From: KBS-96 sp963722585
GTDB lineage: Bacteria; Acidobacteriota; Terriglobia; Bryobacterales; Bryobacteraceae
Length of the DNA stretch: 64,000 bases
Assembly: GCA_963722585.1 (NCBI GenBank)
Contig: CAVRNU010000046.1
Span: forward strand, 1 to 64,000
Direction of reading: 5' to 3'
In this document: positions 1 through 7,309 of the stretch, in pieces
Layout: each line of letters starts with the position of its first letter
How positions within the stretch are numbered: position 1 is the stretch's first letter
Program-made: the position numbers and the translations under genes
Notes under the pieces: generated by a model
What the model was told of the DNA's origin: nothing
Database searches by the model: none
What the model saw: only the letters and a program-made list of their open reading frames with translations

Positions 1-360
1 TGCAACTTACTCGGGCTGTTCGGAGTGTTCCGCCTTGTCCGACTTACCCACTTAGTAACGCTCAACTTACGCCCGACTTAGTCCTTTTGCCGAACAGGGC
101 GCACAAAGGCGCGCGAGGACTAAACGGGCTGGAGTGGCGCCGCTGATTGCGTACATAGTTGCGCACATCGCAAGCCTTCCCTGCCGCGCAAGTTGCTTCA
201 ATACCCGGAGGACGCTGCTCGCGCCAAGTACTAGAAATTGGCAAAAAGTACCACGCCGGTAGCCTTAGGTGCGGAACGTACGGAACCTAAGGAATAGACG
301 GAGCCATCGGAATTATTCATCTTTGCTTTCGCATGCGAATTTGGGGCATGCTGGGCGATT
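1..360. other. Left-edge non-coding stretch of the integrative element
   Basis: I see no convincing gene here; the 60-codon minus-strand reading frame at 62-244 has no domain-like sequence. The stretch holds a copy of the two-unit TTGCGTACAT-type repeat (146-169) and, at 50-58, the half-site ACTTAGTAA that forms one arm of the perfect palindrome at 4430-4448. Both features tie this edge to the integrase end of the element, so it probably contains recombination or regulatory sites. The element end itself was not found and may lie to the left of the window. Confidence 0.5.
146..169 (+). repeat. Arm-type-like repeat, copy 1
   Basis: A 24-bp sequence that matches 5898-5921 at 23 of 24 positions in the same orientation. 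Each copy is itself two 12-bp units of the type TTGCGTACAT. The second copy sits 17 bp after the integrase stop, which is where a tyrosine recombinase would bind arm sites. Function is inferred. Confidence 0.6.
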
Positions 361-663
361 ATGAGCACCCTGAACGCTAGTGAATGCGCACGCAAAGCTA
401 CAAAAAGCGCTGAACGTCATCGCCTATCAAGCAAAGAACTCGCGGAGATTGTGGGCAATCCAAATCTCTTCGTCCAAGACACGGTCGCTGACCAGATAAC
501 TGGCGTTCCCTCCGCCAGCCTACGCCGGTATCGCCACGAGGGGCGCGGGCCAAAGTTTGTGCGGACCGGATTCTCGTGCCGATACAAAGTCGCCTGGCTA
601 CTCGAATGGCTCAATGAGCGCATTGTTGAGACTCGAGATTCCGCTCCTCGGGAAGTCGCCTAA
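361..663 (+). CDS. Excisionase/AlpA-like helix-turn-helix protein
   Basis: A 100-residue protein. The C-terminal half has the pattern of MerR/AlpA-type winged HTH proteins: 'ASLRRYRHEGRGPKFVRTG' (about residues 52-70), then 'CRYKVAWLLEWLNE'. In this family the pattern is LRkwR..G.GP.f.k.G..vrY....l..Wl. Such proteins act as recombination directionality factors or as small transcriptional regulators in integrative elements. It is the first gene of the rightward replication module and lies about 4 kb from the integrase. Whether it is the excisionase or a regulator cannot be told from sequence alone. Confidence 0.65.
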   Translation: MSTLNASECARKATKSAERHRLSSKELAEIVGNPNLFVQDTVADQITGVPSASLRRYRHEGRGPKFVRTGFSCRYKVAWLLEWLNERIVETRDSAPREVA

Positions 664-730
664 CTTGTCCAGCAGAAAGAAAAGGCGCCAGGGGATTCAT
701 GCCCACCATGGCGCCGGAAATGAGATTTCT

Positions 731-988
731 ATGTACCTTAGCAGTCTATCTGAGTTCGTCAAAAAACAACTGCGGGAAATAGGAAAACACACCTGTTTTC
801 GCTGTAGCGCAAAAGCTGAAGGTTTCATGCTGTATGAGGCATGACCCGAGAAGCGCAAGTTACTGGGCCAGCCGCCCGGCAAGCTGCGCCTCCTCGGTTA
901 CTACGCATGCGAACGATGCCGGAGGATGCCGGACAGCGATGAGCTGGTGGACGCGCAGCTCGCTCGTCAGTTCGGAATGCGCCCATGA
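731..988 (+). pseudogene. Small zinc-ribbon protein interrupted by an in-frame TGA
   Basis: Reading from ATG 731 gives a short helical N-terminus, then 'CFRC', then a TGA at 842-844. The same frame continues with 'PEKRKLLGQ...YYACERCRRMPDSDELV' to a TGA at 986-988, whose last bases overlap the ATG of the primase gene (ATGA). Two CxxC knuckles about 35 codons apart make a zinc-ribbon-like pair, so both halves look like one gene of 85 codons. A single C-to-T change at a CGA codon would create the stop. It is either a recent pseudogene, a recoded stop or a sequence error. Position and overlap suggest it was translated with the replication protein. Confidence 0.55.
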
Positions 989-2778
989 ATTCAGCTAACG
1001 CAGTACGAACTATGGGCACCAAACGCCCACGCATTTCGCCACCGGCCGCTCTCGCCAGCCTTCATCAATGGGTGGATTGGGCATACGAGCTGAAGCCAAG
1101 CAAAGCTGAGCCCACCAAGGTCCCAAAACAGCTTAACGGCCACAACGCCTCATCCACCGATCCGAAAACCTGGTCACCCTTCGCGACAGCTCACGAGGCG
1201 TACCTTCGCAATCCTTCGTTCGCCGGCGTCGGCTTTGTCCTTACACCGCCTTGGGTGGGCATCGACCTGGACGATTGCATCGAGGACAGCGGCTCGCTGA
1301 AACCATGGGCCCTCGAGATTCTCGCGCGGTTCGCCGGAACCTATGCGGAAATCTCGCCTTCCGGGTCAGGCATTAAGATCTGGATTCAGGGCCAGCTCGA
1401 GCGCGCGGTTGACGTGCCCTATGAAGACGGCAATGTCGAGATTTACAGCCAAGGGCGGTATTTCACCGTTACCGGACAAGCCTGGGAAGGCGCGCCGGCT
1501 CACATCGAGAATTGCCAGGAATCTCTAGACTGGTTGCTCGCTAAACTTGCGCCTGCGGCTGCAGAAAGGCCCCACGGCGCGCCGATTCGCGTAGAAGGCA
1601 AAATCCCTCAAGGTGAACGCTATCCAGCCCTGCTGAGGATGGCGGGGGCTATGGCGCACCAAGGTATGAGTGTCGAGATCATTGAGGACGCTGTTCAAAA
1701 GGAAAACGTAAAGAGCTGCGATCCTCCTCGCGAACAAAAAGACATTCATCGCATGGTCGAAAGTATTGTTGAGAAAGAGCACCAGAAGAATGGCGCGGCA
1801 TCGGACTCGCAACATCGGAAGACGGCAGAGCCATCGAGAATCGACATCGACCAGATTCCAAGCATTCGCTCGTTCGATTCGGCGGGGATCGGGTTCGCTG
1901 TAGAGGGACTCATCGCCCGTAATTCGGTGAACATGCTTTCCGGAGAGTCAGGACACGGCAAGAGTACTCTCGCCCTTGCGATGGCCGATGCGATTGCCAA
2001 AGGCCGGGACTTCGCCGGTCGGCAATGCTCTCAGCGGCCGGTGCTCATTCTCGATCGTGAGAACGGTATTGACGCTATGCAGGAGCGCTTCAAGCGGCTC
2101 GGCATCGAGGACGAGACGGGCCTGACTGCTTGGGGCGGATGGCTGGAGCAGGAAGCGCCAGCTCCGGGCTCGACTGTTGTACTTGACTGGGTTCAGAAGA
2201 CTGAGCCCAAGCCCGTGGTGATTGTCGATACTCTCGTGGCGTTCTTAGAATGTGATGAGAACAACGCGAGTGAAGTCCGCCAATTCATGGGCCAGTTGCG
2301 GCAGCTCGCAAATCTCGGAGCCACCGTCATCGCACTGCACCATACGGGCAAAGCAGAGACGAGCCACGAGTATCGCGGGTCCTCGGACTTCAAGGGTTCG
2401 ATTGATGTGGGCATCCACATTCGGAACTTCGGCGACGGCGAACTCGGCAAGATGCGGTTGAAAGCGTTCAAGAACCGCTTTGCACTTGACCGCGACGTAA
2501 TTCTCAACTACTCGAACGGCCGCTTCGTATCGGACGATCGCCCCAACTCGGCCGTGCGAACTGTGACGGAGCAGTTGGCAGAGCTGCTGAGAAAGAATCC
2601 TGGAGTGAAGAAGACGGAGTTCGAGAACCTGGCACATGGCCTTCAGCTCGGCCGCAATCGCGCTCGAGTCTTTCTGGATGACGGCGTGAGAGAGGGAGAG
2701 ATACGGGTCACTAGCGGCGCGCAGAATGCAAAGTTCTACTACCTGGTCGAGAGCTGTGGCGGGGCGTTGCCGTGGTAG
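985..2778 (+). CDS. Primase-polymerase/RepA-like helicase replication protein
   Basis: A 597-residue replication protein of an integrative element. Residues 20-200 look like the PrimPol-type N-terminal domain of phage and plasmid primases: 'GIDLDD' (93-98) supplies acidic metal ligands, followed by 'SPSGSGIKIW' (124-133) and 'VEIYSQGRYFTVTG' (151-164). Residues 295-500 are a RecA-like AAA_25/RepA ATPase with Walker A 'GESGHGKST' (320-328), Walker B 'VVIVD' (411-415) and 'ALHHTGK' (450-456). The C-terminus (about 530-590) resembles a winged helix. The start overlaps the stop of the zinc-ribbon ORF. Clustered repeats directly downstream are a likely origin. The product should prime and unwind the element's DNA after excision. 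Confidence 0.85.
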   Translation: MNSANAVRTMGTKRPRISPPAALASLHQWVDWAYELKPSKAEPTKVPKQLNGHNASSTDPKTWSPFATAHEAYLRNPSFAGVGFVLTPPWVGIDLDDCIEDSGSLKPWALEILARFAGTYAEISPSGSGIKIWIQGQLERAVDVPYEDGNVEIYSQGRYFTVTGQAWEGAPAHIENCQESLDWLLAKLAPAAAERPHGAPIRVEGKIPQGERYPALLRMAGAMAHQGMSVEIIEDAVQKENVKSCDPPREQKDIHRMVESIVEKEHQKNGAASDSQHRKTAEPSRIDIDQIPSIRSFDSAGIGFAVEGLIARNSVNMLSGESGHGKSTLALAMADAIAKGRDFAGRQCSQRPVLILDRENGIDAMQERFKRLGIEDETGLTAWGGWLEQEAPAPGSTVVLDWVQKTEPKPVVIVDTLVAFLECDENNASEVRQFMGQLRQLANLGATVIALHHTGKAETSHEYRGSSDFKGSIDVGIHIRNFGDGELGKMRLKAFKNRFALDRDVILNYSNGRFVSDDRPNSAVRTVTEQLAELLRKNPGVKKTEFENLAHGLQLGRNRARVFLDDGVREGEIRVTSGAQNAKFYYLVESCGGALPW

Positions 2779-2780
2779 CG

Positions 2781-2960
2781 TTCGCCAGTTTGCCACCCCC
2801 TTAGAGAGCGGCGAACTGGCAAACGGACAAGGCGCGCCAGTTTGCCAGTTACGCCAAAAGGTTGGCGGCGAACTGGCAAACACAATAAGATCAATGGTTT
2901 TTGAGTCAACCGGCAATGCCAGTTCGCCAGCTAGATTTCGGTTCGCCACTTGAGGCGAAT
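2781..2960. repeat. Iteron-like cluster of 8-bp AGTTYGCC repeats
   Basis: The octamer AGTTYGCC or a one-base variant recurs on both strands within 180 bp: forward at 2787, 2839, 2921 and 2940 (variant), and reverse complement at 2810, 2818 (variant), 2867 and 2875 (variant). Several copies are adjacent, giving tandem GCCAGTTTGCCAGTT-type blocks and inverted pairs. The cluster starts three bases after the replication-protein stop codon. Repeats next to a rep gene are typical of iteron origins, or of sites where the Rep protein represses its own gene. The origin role is inferred. Confidence 0.55.
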
Positions 2961-3289
2961 TTGCACACCAGTCGCCACCCTCGGAAGAGCAGGCGCTTGA
3001 CGCCGAAACGCAATGCCGGTTACGCTCAAGACCGGATAGCTGGATCCCAGTTTCCGGTGCCTCCGGTGCCTCACAATTCGAGCCGAACGGAACCTTTTGC
3101 ACGGCGTTCTGTCTCTGAAAAACCCGATCAGTTCATTGTGGACGGCGATGGCAAGCTCTTGGGCCGCTGTACCCGGCCACAGGCGAAGCATCTTCAATCG
3201 CTGCACTATGTAACCCCCTGGGGGAAGCGCGGCTGGCTTGCCCAGGTGTTGTACGAATTCATCAAAGCGGAGTTGCGCCGCTACTGCTG
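2961..3289. other. Stretch without a confident gene
   Basis: Open frames exist on both strands (2901-3293 plus, 2931-3320 minus) but neither shows a recognisable domain. The plus frame ends with a plausible protein-like tail, 'FIVDGDGKLLGRC...YEFIKAELRRYCC', so a small plus-strand gene or gene remnant of about 60 codons remains possible. I see no promoter or terminator that decides it. Confidence 0.3.
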
Positions 3290-3694
3290 CTAACCCTCTG
3301 AAAAACCTCGCTTGACCCAACGCACGACGAAAAGAACTAAATAAACGAATCCCCAGCCAAACGGAACTGGAACAAGCGCAACAAGCGCCGCCTCCAATTT
3401 CTCATAGGGAAGCATCTCAACTGCGTAGTCTTCACCGCGCTTTAAACATTCATTGTCAGCAACCCCTCGGACGCGGTGCGAATCGCTGCACACCTGCGTT
3501 ATCTCGCCAGCAACGCGCATATCTTCATCGCTTGCGGCTTGAAAGGTGTAGATTCCAGAGCCGATGACCCATACGACTGAGGCAACAATGCCTATTCTTT
3601 TCCAGCCACTCAATTTCACCTTTAAACCCCCGAGAGTCGTGACGAGAGTATAATCCTTCGAACGGCCCTCCCCAAGCGAATCTCGCGAGTACAC
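3290..3694 (-). CDS. Small two-helix membrane protein of unknown function
   Basis: A 134-residue ORF. After about 28 residues that may be non-translated (a start closer to 'VKLSGWKRIG' is possible), there is a strong hydrophobic segment 'IGIVASVVWVIGSGIYTF' and near the C-terminus a second, 'VFYLVLFVVRWV'-type segment. The loop between them has two cysteines and is polar, as in small inner-membrane proteins with a periplasmic or cytoplasmic domain found on plasmids and phage islands. No catalytic motif is visible. It is transcribed opposite to the replication and integrase genes, in the same direction as the two minus-strand genes to its right. Confidence 0.55.
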   Translation of the reverse strand: MYSRDSLGEGRSKDYTLVTTLGGLKVKLSGWKRIGIVASVVWVIGSGIYTFQAASDEDMRVAGEITQVCSDSHRVRGVADNECLKRGEDYAVEMLPYEKLEAALVALVPVPFGWGFVYLVLFVVRWVKRGFSEG

Positions 3695-3755
3695 CTGTCC
3701 GGACTGCGCGCCTCATCGTCATTGACTGGGCGATCGATCATTTGCCAATCGCCAA

Positions 3756-3959
3756 TTACCGGCCACTCGCAAGCCGATACACCCGCTCAGCAACCGACTG
3801 AGGTATGCGGATAGCAACCCGCGTGCGGCGCCGCATGCCTGGATCGCCGCTGCGCAGGACGCCGGGCTCGTCGCGAAACCATCCGAAAACAATATTCTCG
3901 GCAAAGCCCCACTGCTCGGCGAGTTGCTTCACGGTGAAATGGGCTTCGAAGATGTCCAT
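3756..3959 (-). CDS. Small DNA-binding HTH protein
   Basis: A 67-residue protein with the pattern 'FTVKQLAEQWGFAENIVFGWFRDEPGVL' (residues 8-35), followed by a basic stretch and 'IRIPQSVAERVYRL'. This matches the short excisionase/AlpA-like regulators with a turn between two helices and a conserved 'F.dEpGV' wing, common in acidobacterial accessory DNA. The start is the only ATG before the motif. It probably regulates element genes or assists integrase-mediated excision. It is a second HTH protein in the element besides the one at 361-663. Confidence 0.65.
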   Translation of the reverse strand: MDIFEAHFTVKQLAEQWGFAENIVFGWFRDEPGVLRSGDPGMRRRTRVAIRIPQSVAERVYRLASGR

Positions 3960-4012
3960 TGATCAAGCTCGTGGAGCGAGCACCTCAACAGGCCGCGGCG
4001 AGTCGCCGGTTA

Positions 4013-4306
4013 TCATCGTTCTGCAAGTTCTGCAAGGTCTCGAATTTGCTCCGCCCGAAATGGCTCCTCAAGGTTGGGTGATAACCAGAGATCGTCATCT
4101 ACGAAGCCGATGTTTAGATCATGGTCATTCGCCTCGCAGCCGTAGAATTCCCGGATCGCATCTGCCCACGGCTTAGGGAACTGCTCGGCGAGGATAAGAT
4201 CGGGGTACTTGCGATAGAGCGCTCGCGCGGTTTCAAGATACGAAGCGAAGGTCGCTCTAGCTTCCAAGAAAGTCCGCGCGATGTGTTTTTCGGGGAGGTT
4301 TGGCAT
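4013..4306 (-). CDS. Hypothetical acidic protein
   Basis: A 97-residue protein starting 'MPNLPEKHIARTFLEARATF'. I prefer this ATG (4304-4306) over the one six codons upstream because the Shine-Dalgarno-like AAGGAC lies just ahead of it. The sequence is helical and acidic at the C-terminus ('GFVDDDLWLSPNLEEPF...LAELAER') with tryptophan and tyrosine residues typical of a folded domain. I do not recognise a family. It sits in the minus-strand group of small element genes; a link to regulation or to host interaction is only a guess. Confidence 0.5.
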   Translation of the reverse strand: MPNLPEKHIARTFLEARATFASYLETARALYRKYPDLILAEQFPKPWADAIREFYGCEANDHDLNIGFVDDDLWLSPNLEEPFRAEQIRDLAELAER

Positions 4307-4540
4307 GTGTAAGTGTCCTTTCAAAGAGAGAATGCCGCGCGATGCCGGGCGGCAGGCTGATAGTAGACGACTCCCCTTAGGCTGTCAAGGATAGTCATGG
4401 AGCCTGGAGTCATGGAGTAATGGAGCCAATTACTAAGTGACTTAGTAAGTCTCCGGAGACGCGGAAAACACTGATGTTTTCAGCAAGAGTTTCGGTAAAA
4501 AGCCCTTGCTATAAACCATGCGTTCGGTTATCATTGGCGC
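4307..4540. promoter_or_regulatory. Divergent control region upstream of the integrase unit
   Basis: This gap separates the minus-strand hypothetical gene from the rightward 54-aa protein/integrase pair. It contains the 19-bp palindrome at 4430-4448 and several short direct repeats of the type CATGGAGT/CATGGAGC around 4395-4425. Divergent transcription plus a perfect operator-like palindrome makes it the probable switch region for integrase expression. No clear -10/-35 pair was identified. Confidence 0.4.
4430..4448. repeat. Perfect 19-bp palindrome, operator-like
   Basis: TTACTAAGT-G-ACTTAGTAA is a perfect inverted repeat of two 9-bp arms around one base. The same half-site occurs at 50-58. 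A dimeric HTH regulator of the element could bind it; this is inferred from symmetry and position about 90 bp upstream of the integrase-associated small gene. Confidence 0.55.
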
Positions 4541-4705
4541 ATGAGCACCGAACACCAAGCCTCGAAAGCTGCGAGCCTCATGGGCAGGCGCAGTGTGGAA
4601 GCAAGAAAGAAAGCGTTGGGCGAGAAGGAATTCACTAAGCGCATGCGGGAAATCGGCAAGCTGGGCGGCCGGCCGAAGGGTAGCGGCAAGAAAGAGGCTC
4701 GCTGA
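4541..4705 (+). CDS. 54-aa basic protein coupled to the integrase
   Basis: ATG 4541 opens a 54-codon frame whose TGA (4703-4705) overlaps the integrase ATG (4705). The product is strongly basic and ends 'IGKLGGRPKGSGKKEAR'. The RPKG segment resembles the AT-hook-like tails of small DNA-associated proteins found with phage genes. Overlap with the integrase start implies coupled translation, so it may be a small accessory DNA-binding factor for recombination. No family is certain. Confidence 0.55.
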   Translation: MSTEHQASKAASLMGRRSVEARKKALGEKEFTKRMREIGKLGGRPKGSGKKEAR

Positions 4706-5880
4706 TGGCTGCTGAGATTGCGATCGAACCCACCCAACGCCGCAAGAAGGATCGAGACGGGCTCTACAAGCGCCCGGATTATTGGCATTATGCGCTGATC
4801 ATCGACGGCAGGCGGCAGAGCTTTACCACTGGCACGAAAGACTACAACGAAGCCAAGAAGCTGCGCGCCGCGGCTGTACGCGACCTTCAAGCAGGCAAGA
4901 TGCCGAGCGACTCAGGGTGCAGACGCTTCGAGGCCACTGCCGACGAGTACATCAAGCATCGCGAAGCAACCGTAGCGGCCGGCACGGTAAGGCTGGAGAA
5001 AGAGCGCCTGCGACCGCTGAAAAGAATACTCGGCAACGTCCGGCTGCGGGAAATCACGGCACGAACGATTCGCAGCTATCAGGGCGCGCGAGCGGCGCAA
5101 GTGAGCAACCGTACCGTCAATCTCGAAACCAAGCTTTTGCGAGGCATCCTGAAGCACGAAGGACAGTGGGATAGGCTGGCGTCGGACTACAAACGCTTGC
5201 AGGAAGGCGGTGAGACGCCGGGCAGGGCGCTGACTCCTGACGAATCGCTTCGGCTGTTCACGATTGCAGAGAGCAAGGATGAGTGGTTCGTGGCCTACCA
5301 CGCGGCAATCGTCGCGAACGACACGGGAATGCGTGGCGTTGAGCTAAGGCACCTCAGACTTGCCAATATCAGCGTAGACGCACGAAAGATCGAGATACGC
5401 CGCACCAAGGGCAATTGCGGCGTAGGCCGGCCGATAATTCTCACCAATGACGCGCTGAAGGCCGTGCTGAAGCTGATCGATCGAGCGGCAAACCTGAATG
5501 CGACACAGCCCGGGCATTACCTGTTTCCCTACAGAATCCCGAAGGGCGCTGGCTATGATCCAGCGAAACCAGCAAAGGGCTGGCGTACGGCGTGGCGCAA
5601 GCTAACCAAAGCAGCCGGCGTGCCTGGCTTCCGGTTCCACGATCTGCGCCACACCTACATCACGAACCACGCCGAGATGGGAACTCCGCTTCCGGTTGTT
5701 CAGGCCCAGGCTGGCCATCTCTCGAAGCGCATGACGGAAGTGTACACGCACATCAGCCAGCGGTCGATGCAGGAAGCCGCGGCGCGGTACGAGCAACGGA
5801 AGGCCGAGCAACTCACGGAGGCGAAGCGCAGACTTACCGAACAAGGTCCCGAGAATCAACCGTCTCAGGCGGTCAATTGA
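4705..5880 (+). CDS. Tyrosine-type site-specific integrase
   Basis: A 391-residue phage-type integrase. An N-terminal arm-binding segment (about 15-60) is followed by a SAM-like core-binding domain (about 75-165) and a catalytic domain with all expected residues: Arg210 in 'TGMRGVELRHL', Lys235 in 'RRTKGN', His312/Arg315 in 'FHDLRHTY', His338 in 'AGHLS' and the nucleophile Tyr347 in 'EVYTHIS'. The gene ends about 90 bp from the 3' end of a tRNA-Val gene, the usual arrangement when the tRNA is the attachment site. It should catalyse integration and excision of the element by a covalent 3'-phosphotyrosine mechanism. It appears intact. Confidence 0.93.
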   Translation: MAAEIAIEPTQRRKKDRDGLYKRPDYWHYALIIDGRRQSFTTGTKDYNEAKKLRAAAVRDLQAGKMPSDSGCRRFEATADEYIKHREATVAAGTVRLEKERLRPLKRILGNVRLREITARTIRSYQGARAAQVSNRTVNLETKLLRGILKHEGQWDRLASDYKRLQEGGETPGRALTPDESLRLFTIAESKDEWFVAYHAAIVANDTGMRGVELRHLRLANISVDARKIEIRRTKGNCGVGRPIILTNDALKAVLKLIDRAANLNATQPGHYLFPYRIPKGAGYDPAKPAKGWRTAWRKLTKAAGVPGFRFHDLRHTYITNHAEMGTPLPVVQAQAGHLSKRMTEVYTHISQRSMQEAAARYEQRKAEQLTEAKRRLTEQGPENQPSQAVN

Positions 5881-5897
5881 GGGGGGGCCTGTGGCCC

Positions 5898-5921
5898 ATT
5901 GCGTACATAGTTGCGTACATC
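5898..5921 (+). repeat. Arm-type-like repeat, copy 2
   Basis: The second copy of the two-unit TTGCGTACAT repeat, between the integrase stop and the tRNA-Val gene. It matches 146-169 at 23 of 24 bases. Its CGTACAT cores are 12 bp apart, and the same spacing is seen in the inverted copy at 6096-6117. Proposed as an integrase arm-binding site. Confidence 0.6.
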
Positions 5922-5953
5922 ATCCCCATGGCCGAGCAGGTGTTGTCCGCAAA

Positions 5954-5969
5954 CCATTGAAAGCAATGG
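5954..5969 (-). terminator. Hairpin directly after tRNA-Val
   Basis: CCATTG-AAAG-CAATGG forms a perfect 6-bp stem directly next to the last base of the tRNA. On the tRNA strand it is followed by TTTG. It may terminate the tRNA transcript; the short U-run makes it weak. Confidence 0.4.
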
Positions 5970-6043
5970 TGGGCTCGAATAGATTCGAACTATCGACCTC
6001 CTGCGTGTCAAGCAGGCGCTCTAACCAACTGAGCTACGAGCCC
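5970..6043 (-). tRNA. tRNA-Val (anticodon GAC)
   Basis: On the minus strand the 74-nt sequence folds as a cloverleaf. The acceptor stem is GGGCTCG/CGAGCCC with discriminator A. The D arm is GCTC...GAGC with AGTTGGTTA in the loop. The anticodon stem is CCTGC/GCAGG with loop TTGACAC (anticodon GAC). The T arm is GATAG/CTATT with loop TTCGAAT. No CCA is encoded. Its 5' 40 nucleotides are duplicated at 8932-8973, so this gene is the probable attachment site of the neighbouring elements. Confidence 0.93.
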
Positions 6044-6045
6044 AC
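6004..6045 (-). repeat. Direct repeat, att-like (intact tRNA copy)
   Basis: This 42-bp segment covers tRNA nucleotides 1-40, including the anticodon loop, plus two upstream bases. It is repeated at 8932-8973 in the same orientation with one mismatch (6031 versus 8959). The two copies bracket a 2.9-kb segment of decayed mobile DNA, as expected for left and right junctions of an element inserted in the tRNA. Confidence 0.7.
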
Positions 6046-6095
6046 TACTGTGGTATCAACAGGTTAGCATGCGTCAGGCGATTCCAAAGGAAACT

Positions 6096-6117
6096 GATGT
6101 ACGAGCGTATGTACGAG
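6096..6117 (-). repeat. Inverted arm-type-like repeat, copy 3
   Basis: On the minus strand this reads CTCGTACATACGCTCGTACA followed by TC: two CGTACAT cores spaced 12 bp apart, as in the copies at 146 and 5898, but with different spacer bases. It lies about 50 bp on the other side of the tRNA and points the opposite way. The tRNA is therefore flanked by inverted arm-like sites. Confidence 0.5.
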
Positions 6118-6363
6118 TCGGCCCGTTGGACCGAGGTATCCTGCACGTGTCTCGTGCAAACGCTGAAATGACCCCGGAAGCGAATAGTACGAACGCGAAG
6201 AGTTTCATATGATTCTCATCGACCAGGGTGACGGCATTCTTCAGCGGGTTCAAGTGAGGTGGGTAATTGTAAGGCCGGGCAGCATAGAAACGCGCACTGC
6301 TACCGTTGCCAGAGTGAAGCCGGCCCATCGGCGCACCAGACGCCGCACGATTCGACCACGGTG

Positions 6364-6798
6364 TCAGGCTGCCACGCGTTTCACTCCCCAATCAAAATGC
6401 AAAAGCAGAAGATAAATGAGAGTGGTAATCATCGAGTCGGCGGTCGCAAGAACATGAAACAGTTTTGAAGACGGCCAACCAAGTAAACAGAGAACAAGCA
6501 CAGGGCCGATACTTATCTTATCCCTGTGCAAAGAACTACCCAAAAGCGCCAGCTTTGCAGGTTGCGGACCAGCAGAACTAATGGGAGAGCAAGCGCCCAT
6601 CCGGGAAGGCTGTAAAAAAAAATTGCACCGACAGAAGCGTATGGTTTGCATTAAATACTCGCCGGGGTGAACGGCGACCTCAACTAGACTTGCTACAGGT
6701 GCAACAATGAGGGCCGCAACCGCTACGCCAACCAAAGAGTACAACAGACGCCTCAATGGCGGCGGGAGAAGTTCCGCTGCTTCAGACACTTGGCTCAT
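6364..6798 (-). pseudogene. Degraded membrane-protein gene
   Basis: The frame begins 'MSQVSEAAELLPPPLRRLLYSLVGVAVAALIVAPVASLVEV', a convincing N-terminus with one transmembrane helix. It then passes through a run of nine identical bases (6613-6621). In the adjacent frame after that run the sequence becomes strongly hydrophobic ('FFYSLPGWALALPLVLL'), while the original frame turns hydrophobic again only near its end ('MITTLIYLLLLHF'). The best reading is a multi-helix membrane protein with one or two frameshifts. No family can be named. It lies in the decayed segment between the two tRNA-Val-like copies. Confidence 0.4.
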
Positions 6799-6960
6799 AA
6801 CGTCTATGCGGCCTTCAACGCCTGCATGATGCTGGACAGCGTTTGCCCGGTTTCATTCTCACCGGCCCCGCTGAAAGCGAGTCTGGGAATTGGCCTGGCC
6901 GAAAAAATAGAAAAATGAAATTTGAAAATCCGGGTCAGGCGGGTTAGGTGAACGTGCGAT

Positions 6961-7194
6961 TTAAACTGGACGAGTCCTCCCGATTAGTGAAGCAAGGCGG
7001 ATGATGCCAGTCGGGGTTAATTTCCAAAACATTGACTCGACTGGAAACATTTTGCCTGCATGAATGTCGGCCCTCATGTCCACACTGATATAGTCCAAGG
7101 CCTGAAACTGAAGCCGAATGGTTTGCAATACGGACTTGATAGCCCCCTCCCGTGGCCGCAAAGTCTCGTGAAATTCGATCTCGTCCTCAGACAC
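6961..7194 (-). CDS. Short hypothetical ORF in decayed segment
   Basis: A 77-codon frame beginning 'MSEDEIEFHETLRPREGAIKSV'. It has a protein-like composition but no recognisable domain. It partly overlaps, in another frame, the tail of the long frame that holds the IS630 remnant. It may be the end of a larger broken gene; confidence that it is expressed is low. Confidence 0.3.
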   Translation of the reverse strand: MSEDEIEFHETLRPREGAIKSVLQTIRLQFQALDYISVDMRADIHAGKMFPVESMFWKLTPTGIIRLASLIGRTRPV

Positions 7195-7309
7195 CCCCGG
7201 ATCTGTTCAGTGAGAATGACTGATTGTGTTTTGAATCTGGACCACGTTTCTTCACCCGTGTTCTCCCTTTTTACCCCGCTCCACTGTTCTCGCACCGGGA
7301 GCTCGTTCT

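Noticed and set aside
62..244. Minus-strand 60-codon ORF at the left edge
   Set aside because: No domain-like sequence; it overlaps the repeat copy at 146-169 and has no convincing ribosome site.
2781..2960. CRISPR-like array
   Set aside because: Repeats are only 8 bp, on both strands and irregularly spaced; no spacers of constant length and no cas genes in the window.
2245..3102. Long minus-strand ORF of 285 codons
   Set aside because: It is antisense to the conserved ATPase part of the replication protein and to the repeat cluster, with arginine/serine-rich shadow composition.
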